Assembly (NCBI GenBank): GCA_036971715.1
Contig: JAVHJL010000001.1
Coordinates: forward strand, 930,001-994,000
From: Arthrobotrys musiformis
Taxonomy: Eukaryota > Ascomycota > Orbiliomycetes > Orbiliales > Orbiliaceae
Reading direction: 5' to 3'
Length of the DNA stretch: 64,000 nt
Of the stretch, positions 58,351 through 64,000 are shown in pieces; position 1 is the first letter of the stretch, and each line of letters begins with the position of its first letter. The translations under genes were made by a program, and so were the position numbers. The notes below the pieces were generated by a model. It did no database searches. It saw only the letters and a list, made by a program, of their open reading frames with translations, and was not told the origin of the DNA.

Positions 58351-58978
58351 GCTCGACGGAAGCCCTAGCGATGGAGAATCCTTGGTCTAAACCATATGTA
58401 TAGGGATAAGCCATGAATCCCAGACTACCTGTTCTTATAGCCCTAGCCTATACAGGTATGGATATAAAAAGAAAAAGAAATAATAAAATTTATAAAAGCA
58501 ATCCGGGCCTCAAGTATACACTCTACATCTGTTAACTTTCGCGCAATATATTTGTAAACGTCTTGCATATACCCAGGCATTTGATTGATTTCAATATTTA
58601 GAATGCAAATTGGTCCTTCTGAACGTTGCAGCCAATCTTAATTTGAATCGAGAATATAATGGCAGGCGAAGGAAGGAAGTCATATATAAACTATACATTC
58701 AATTGTGAAGTATATAGCGGCACGCGCACGCAGAGTCGAATTAAGCACACGACCAGTAGTAGTATACCAGCACGCCAAGATTCGCCCGCATTAGCGTTCC
58801 CATCCATACAGCACCAGCTAGCAGCGAAGATGTATTACTTCGCCGTAGCCATGCATATATTGTGCCTGTATATGAATCCTGATCAAGACAAACATGAAAA
58901 CCCCGCCTTGATATCATGATCATACCTCAATCAATATAACAACGAATCCCAAAAACCTTTCTCTGCAAAGAAGAAACG
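58351..58978. other. Intergenic region between the two F-box-like genes
   Basis: No gene supported; A/T-rich after 58455. Confidence 0.5.
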
Positions 58979-60391
58979 ATGGACCAAATCGGTACCCAAA
59001 GTCAACCTCAGCCGGAGAGCCCTCCAAACGCTCTAAACGCCCTCCCCACCGAGATACACCTCGGAATCCTCGAGAAACTTCCAGGCCAAGATCTAAAAGC
59101 CCTGGCGCTCTGCTCGAAATATTACAACGATATATCTCGGCGGTTTCTATTCAGACATGTTCAAAACAATGGTCTCAAGTTATTCCAAGGAGGATCATGC
59201 GAAGGTATCCGACATCACGTCCAGTAAGTGCGGATAGAACGCATCGATCCCCGTTCCACATACCATATGGTACCATGTGCATCAACGATATACAAAACCC
59301 AGCTAACAAAAATACAAACGCATAAAAGGTCGGTAAAATTGGTCTTCAAGAACAACGAGACACACAGTAGTCAATACGAACCCCAAGAGGATTTCGATCG
59401 GACTGCATACTCCAAACTTCGAGTGAATTTGGCGACTTTAAAACTCTTTCCGTGTGTAAGAAGTCTTCATGTCTTCTTAAAGAGTATACGTTCGGTAGAA
59501 AAGGCCATCTACCTCACAATCCTCAAAGCTATCGGAAACTCGGAATTCAGAAATACACTTGAAGATCTTCGATTCGAGATAGAGAGAGACAACGACGCTA
59601 CCCCCACTCAACAGCTTTCACAAGATCAGAGGTATAAATATATATACTCCAACATCGCAACAGTCGATCAAGAATTCATCGGGAATACCCTACCGAGCGA
59701 GTATAAACTCGAAACATTTACAAACGCGACACCAAACCTACCCGCCCTGAAAAGATTTCGCCTCTGCGGTTTTGATTTCCCATCGCCGATTGATGATCCC
59801 CGGTCAAATAACTTTCGAAAGCATGGGTTTTACTATCATTCAATTGCGCTAGCGCCGCGGTTGCGAGATTTACACGTCGATATCCCGTGGGGGTTTGAGG
59901 ATATATTTAACAAGGAAAGTCTAGACTTACACCCAGACTTAGTCAGCGCCTTTTCACGAATACAATCTCTCACTCTGAGGTTGATTCAGATACCTGGTCG
60001 ATCCAATATCCAAAGGCTGCCGGAAATATTCCCAAATCTGGAGAATTTGGACATACGACCTCACTTCAACTCAACGTTAGGCGTCCGCAGTGACACTTCC
60101 TCTTCCTACGACGCTATCACAAACTTAAAAAGCGTACGGGCGATAACGTTGCCATGGCCGATATTAAAAATGACGAATCGTGCAGATGGAGGGATACTCA
60201 CGGAGCTTGCTTGTTCCTGGAAAAGAGGAGGTCTTCACCGATTGGAGACTGTGGTGTTTGTAGATAGATTGTACGTCCTTGGACAGTGTGCGGATGTTAA
60301 AGCCAGTATTCGCCTGGAGGGTCCTGCAGGGGGGACCGTAACAGGAATACTGCAAATATCTGATGAACCGTCGGGCCCGGACATGTCCTAG
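58979..60391 (+). CDS. F-box-like protein, 435 aa
   Basis: Two exons: 58979-59223 and 59329-60391, with a GTAAGT donor and a CTAAC branch point; 436 codons with stop. F-box about residues 17-62 (NALPTEIHLGILEKLPGQDLKALALCSK, given in part). The remainder has LRR-like spacing (TLKLFPCVRSLHVFL, TLEDLRFEIE, LPALKRFRLCGF, LRDLHVDIPW, FPNLENLDIRP). Likely an SCF adaptor with unknown target. Its resemblance to the preceding gene is clear in motif order, but identity is low, so the duplication is not recent. Confidence 0.8.
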
Positions 60392-60793
60392 CTCAGTACT
60401 GATCATAGGCATGCCGAAATTTAAAATCAACCAATCCCCAAACTCACAGGCAAGGTTTAGAAAGACCTTTGTTCGATATATGAGGACCAAAAGTCCGTTG
60501 TTTCCATGAGGTACCGTGGGTATCTAACTTTTTATTGAAATTCCTGACTACACTGCCAGCCAGATATAGCTACATTTCCAAGAATAAATCCAAAATAAAA
60601 TCGACAATCAATATCGCCAACGTAATATGCTATTTCCTGTAAAGAATATGGTATCCCCAAACAAAAGAAACAATACAAAAAGTCAAAAAAAACGGTTAAA
60701 GGCTGTATAGGACTAAAAAGAGAGATAGAAAGATATTAAAGGAAATAAAAAGGGACTTCCAAGCATCAAACCGGAAGAGCCTTAACATTCTTT
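60392..60793. other. Convergent intergenic region
   Basis: A-rich (60590-60760), serving as 3' flank of both neighbours. No gene. Confidence 0.5.
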
Positions 60794-62622
60794 TCAACAT
60801 CCTCCAACATCACGCTTCATGGCCTCATGCTGGGCAGGTGGAGTATGCTCTGGCATTCTGACAACGGTCCTCAATGTTGTATGCACAACAGCAGCCTCGG
60901 TGGTCGTTGTCTCATGAGCAGCTACAGTGGTTGTCTCGTGCTCCGCTACAGCAGTAGTAGTTTCATGCTCCGCTACTGCAGTGGTAGTGGTTTCGTGTTC
61001 CGCCACGATAGTGCTAGTCTCATGAGCGGCAACCTCCTCGGTGGTAGTGGTCTCGTGGGCAGCGACAGTAGTGGTTTCATGGGCGGCAGCCTCAGTAGTG
61101 GTAGTCTCATGAACCAAGACCTCTTCAGTGGTGGTAGTTTCGTGAGCTGCAACTTCTTCGGTGGTGGTGGTCTCATGGGCCGCAGTAGTGGTCTCTTCAG
61201 CAGCTGAAGTAGTTTCGGATTGCATTACATGCTCTGCAACCGTGGTGGTAGCCTCTTCATCCGCTGCTATAGTCTCAGTAGTACTCGTAGAAGTCTCGTG
61301 GGCAGCTGCTGTTTCGGTACAAGTCGCAACAGTAACAGTGACGACTCGTTCGCCCTCACGAACAGTTTCCTTTTCGGTGACTGTTTCGCGGACTCTCTCT
61401 GTCTTTGTGACAGTTTCCGGAACCTTTTCGACCTTGGTGACTGTTTCCCGAACTCGTTCGGTTTTGGTTTCGGTTTTGGTGACAATTTTGGCGTCTTCTT
61501 TTTCGGTCTTGGTGACGGTTTCTCGGACCCTTTCGGTCTTTGTGACAGTCTCTCGGACCCTTTCTGTCTTTGTGACGGTCTTGGCGTCTTCGGCGACTCT
61601 TTCCGTCTTGGTAACCACGACCTTTCGTCATTGTTAGTTCGTTATCTTATAATAGTGTTATGCAAGGTTGATAGGTTGGGGTGTGACTTACTTGTTGATG
61701 CTTCGTAACGGTAACAGTACGCTCAGCGGCAGCGGTAGTATGTTCACTCCCTGCTGCAGAAGTCGAAATGGAAGAAGCAGCGACATACTCTACAGGAGCC
61801 GGATGATGCACGGCTTCAGCGGTGGGGACAGAAGCAATTCCTTCCAACTCACTGGTAGGGATAATTCTAAACCCTTCAGTGGTAGAAGTAGCTTCACCAT
61901 CGTCGGTGGGCTCCGCATCAGCCTCAGTAGTGGAAGTAGCCTCGCCATCATCGGTAGGCTCCGCACCAGCCTCGTCGGTGGTGGTAGCAGTAATTTCATC
62001 AGTGGCAGAAGTACTGGTCTCCTCTCCCGCCCCGTCGGTTTCCGAAACTACAACCGTAGTCTCAGTAGTGCTGATTCTCGTTCTCGTAATAGTCGTGGAA
62101 TCATCATTATTGTTCCCCCCGCCTCGTCCGTTCCTTCCTCTACCGTTCCTACCGTGTCCATTCCCTCGGGTACCTTCGTCGTCGTCATCTCCATTCCCGC
62201 GGTTTCGTCCGTTACCCTGACGATTCCTGCCATTACCATTATTACCAGCTCTGTTACGGCCATTTCTTCCGTTACGGCCGTTACGGCCTCGACCGTTTGT
62301 CCTCTCGGGCGCGGCAGCATCGGTGGTAGCCGTTGTGGTAAGTTCTGCTGTGCCGGTACCGAGGATTGGCAGTGTATCATTCGTGCCAACTTTTTCAGTA
62401 CGCTTCAAGATTGTATACACTAGAAAGAATATCAAATTAGAAAACCCTGTTCTCTATATGGCTCATTTAGTTCAAAATTAAGTTTCAAATCTTACCTGGT
62501 TCATCAGCAGCCTCGACCTGCCGCGACTCGACGTCCGCGCTACGACCGAATAGTCTTCCAAGGATACTTGCGGAGGAGATGGAGAGTAGCAATGGAGCTA
62601 CTATTAAAGTTGAGGTCTTCAT
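60794..62622 (-). CDS. Secreted low-complexity repeat protein, 560 aa
   Basis: Three exons on the minus strand: 62622-62496, 62419-61692, 61621-60794; 561 codons with stop. Signal peptide MKTSTLIVAPLLLSISSA. Three compositionally distinct blocks follow. First, a Gly-Arg-Asn block (NGRNGRNGRNR, GNGHGRNGRGRNGRGGG). Second, a Thr/Glu acidic block containing a duplicated EPTDDGEATSTTE unit, then a Lys/Glu/Arg block with a repeated TKTERVRETV unit. Third, a long array of HETTTTEE(V/A)A-type units. The protein ends MKRDVGGC with no GPI tail. Probably an extracellular or wall-associated, heavily O-glycosylated protein; no enzymatic domain. The large open frames on the opposite strand here are by-products of the repeats. 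Confidence 0.8.
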
Positions 62623-64000
62623 GTCGAATAAATATAAAAAGGTAAAAGGGAACTATAAAATAAAGAGAGAGTGGCTGAAGGGATATAGAAAGGGATTGGG
62701 GGAATAAGAAGAAAAGGCCCTGCCTCAAATGAATGAAACGACAACCTGTGTCTCAATAATAATCTACCTTGATCAATCTTTACAAAAAACTGAAAAAGTG
62801 AAGTATAGAATATAAAACGAGCGTTCACAGAACAGCTCAAACCTCCCAGAGGCGATAAAAAAAAAAAAGGGAAGGGAAAAGAAGGTGGCGGGAGGGGAAA
62901 GGTTTTGCGCTGAGTGGAGAAACGAAAAACGAGAAGGGAAAAGGGAAGAGGAAGAAAAATATCTCCACCAGAGCGAGAGACGAGATGTTTATAACAGCGA
63001 GTTTAACACCGTCGTCTGTGCCCGCCAAGGGAATAAGACTCCTGAACAAGGAGCTTAAAAATCCCCCCACCGTTCGAAAGCTATAACGTCAATGAAAAAG
63101 AATCCTGGGATGCGATCGGTCAATTATCACAGCTCGTCTCGAGTCGACCAGCGTCAACCCAGTAAACGAGGTTTTAGAAATATTGCGTTGCATCCTAATC
63201 GGGAAATACCACAAAGTCCCCCGGCCGGTCAAGCTTTCGAGGCGCTTTTCAGACCTCCTCGGACCACATTCGATGTATTCGCCATTATAATCGTACCCTA
63301 TTCGTTCGAGATGCTCTCCTAAAGTCTTGAGATCCTATCCATTTAGGAAGTCTAGATGACTAAATCCATCGAAAAGAGTAAGCACCCCCTGTCAAAGATT
63401 CCCATTCTGCGCGACAGCTCCCAAGCGCCAAGCGCTTCATTGCCAGGGCCCAGTGCCTGAAACGCCAGTAAGACGGTTCTGCTACGGGAGCAGCGTTATC
63501 GTACCGGTCCGAGCTACAAACCCACACCATAATTTTTGCGGAAACGTTCTCCACTCTTTCGTGGTAATTGGCTAAAGAGTATTATATGTCCGATCCGATC
63601 AAAGTTTAAAACTGTCTTTAAAACTCGATGCCTAGAAGGAAAAGTATTTTCCAAGGCCGAGAATGTCAAATGTGGTGTTTTAGCAGTGTCGGCGCGAAGA
63701 GAGCTTACGATAGCTTGCCACACAAACGAGCCTCTTGGCTTCGGTTTCGATTCACGGGATCTTTCTTCGGCCCATGAGAAATTGAGGCTGTGTAACTATA
63801 TAACCAGAACTTTGTCATATCAGATTTATAAAACGAAACGGTTCTGGGGGGAAGAATGAAACGGATTCCAGACCTTCTTGCACTGCTAGACCGCCTATGA
63901 GGTCCCCAGTGCGCTTTCTAGTTGGTTGATCTTTAGATATCACGTCACCTCAGGCCGCAAGCTCACCAAATCCTCAGCCTTCGACCCGTCTTTTCTTCTT
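62623..64000. other. Terminal 1.4 kb, no gene seen
   Basis: The first 300 bases are purine-rich on the plus strand (pyrimidine-rich toward the repeat-protein gene), a common fungal promoter feature. It includes an A run near 62858-62869. The frames at 63092-63322 and 63536-63859 have no recognisable content. A gene may begin beyond the right edge. Confidence 0.4.

Noticed and set aside
60827..61637. Regular repeats resembling a CRISPR or tandem array
   Set aside because: The repeats are coding units (HETTTT and TKTERVRET) in one spliced frame with a signal peptide; there are no uniform repeats with unique spacers, and the host is a eukaryote.
61668..62423. 251-codon plus-strand frame
   Set aside because: Antisense of the low-complexity repeat gene; Ser/Val-rich by-product of the repeats.

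Overview
This window is nuclear DNA of a filamentous ascomycete (Pezizomycotina). The evidence is the short introns (about 55-120 nt) with GT/AG ends and CTAAC- or CTGAC-like branch points, the ribosomal protein genes split in the usual fungal way, and families typical of such genomes: Clr5, F-box-like, CFEM-like, PAN/Apple and berberine-bridge-like FAD oxidases. The family mix suggests Leotiomycetes or a related class, but that placement is an inference. Exon chains below were assembled by hand. Every multi-exon total is divisible by three and each junction keeps frame.

Layout. 0-10 kb: one huge intronless gene for a homologue of the bacterial Tc toxin A subunit. 11-14.4 kb: the mitochondrial presequence protease. 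15.2-17.6 kb: a five-exon Clr5/zinc-finger-like gene. 17.6-37 kb: a gene-poor accessory region with long non-coding stretches. It holds an unknown membrane protein, a secreted FAD oxidase, an unrecognised 319-residue protein, a methylaspartate-ammonia-lyase-like enzyme beside a 2-oxoglutarate/Fe(II) oxygenase, and an F-box-like protein. 37-51.5 kb: denser housekeeping genes: GAR transformylase, eL36, eL38, an NAT9-like acetyltransferase, a PAN-domain secreted protein, Dph4, a dienelactone hydrolase, THOC5, a Methyltransf_16 enzyme and ornithine decarboxylase. 51.5-64 kb: a 3.5 kb gap, then a CFEM-like membrane protein, two related F-box-like genes and a secreted low-complexity repeat protein.

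Working together. The clearest candidate for something new is 28-33 kb. There a lyase that keeps its catalytic and metal residues, but has changed the positions that contact substrate in the bacterial enzyme, lies next to a 2OG oxygenase on the same strand, with an orphan protein beyond it. Fungi are not known to have the B12-dependent glutamate mutase that feeds the bacterial enzyme, so its job here is probably different. The second notable item is the TcA homologue. It keeps the C-terminal region that in bacteria docks TcB, yet no TcB or TcC gene lies in the window.

Limits. No search, alignment or expression data were available. Splice sites are inferred from motif and frame, and family calls rest on recognised motifs.
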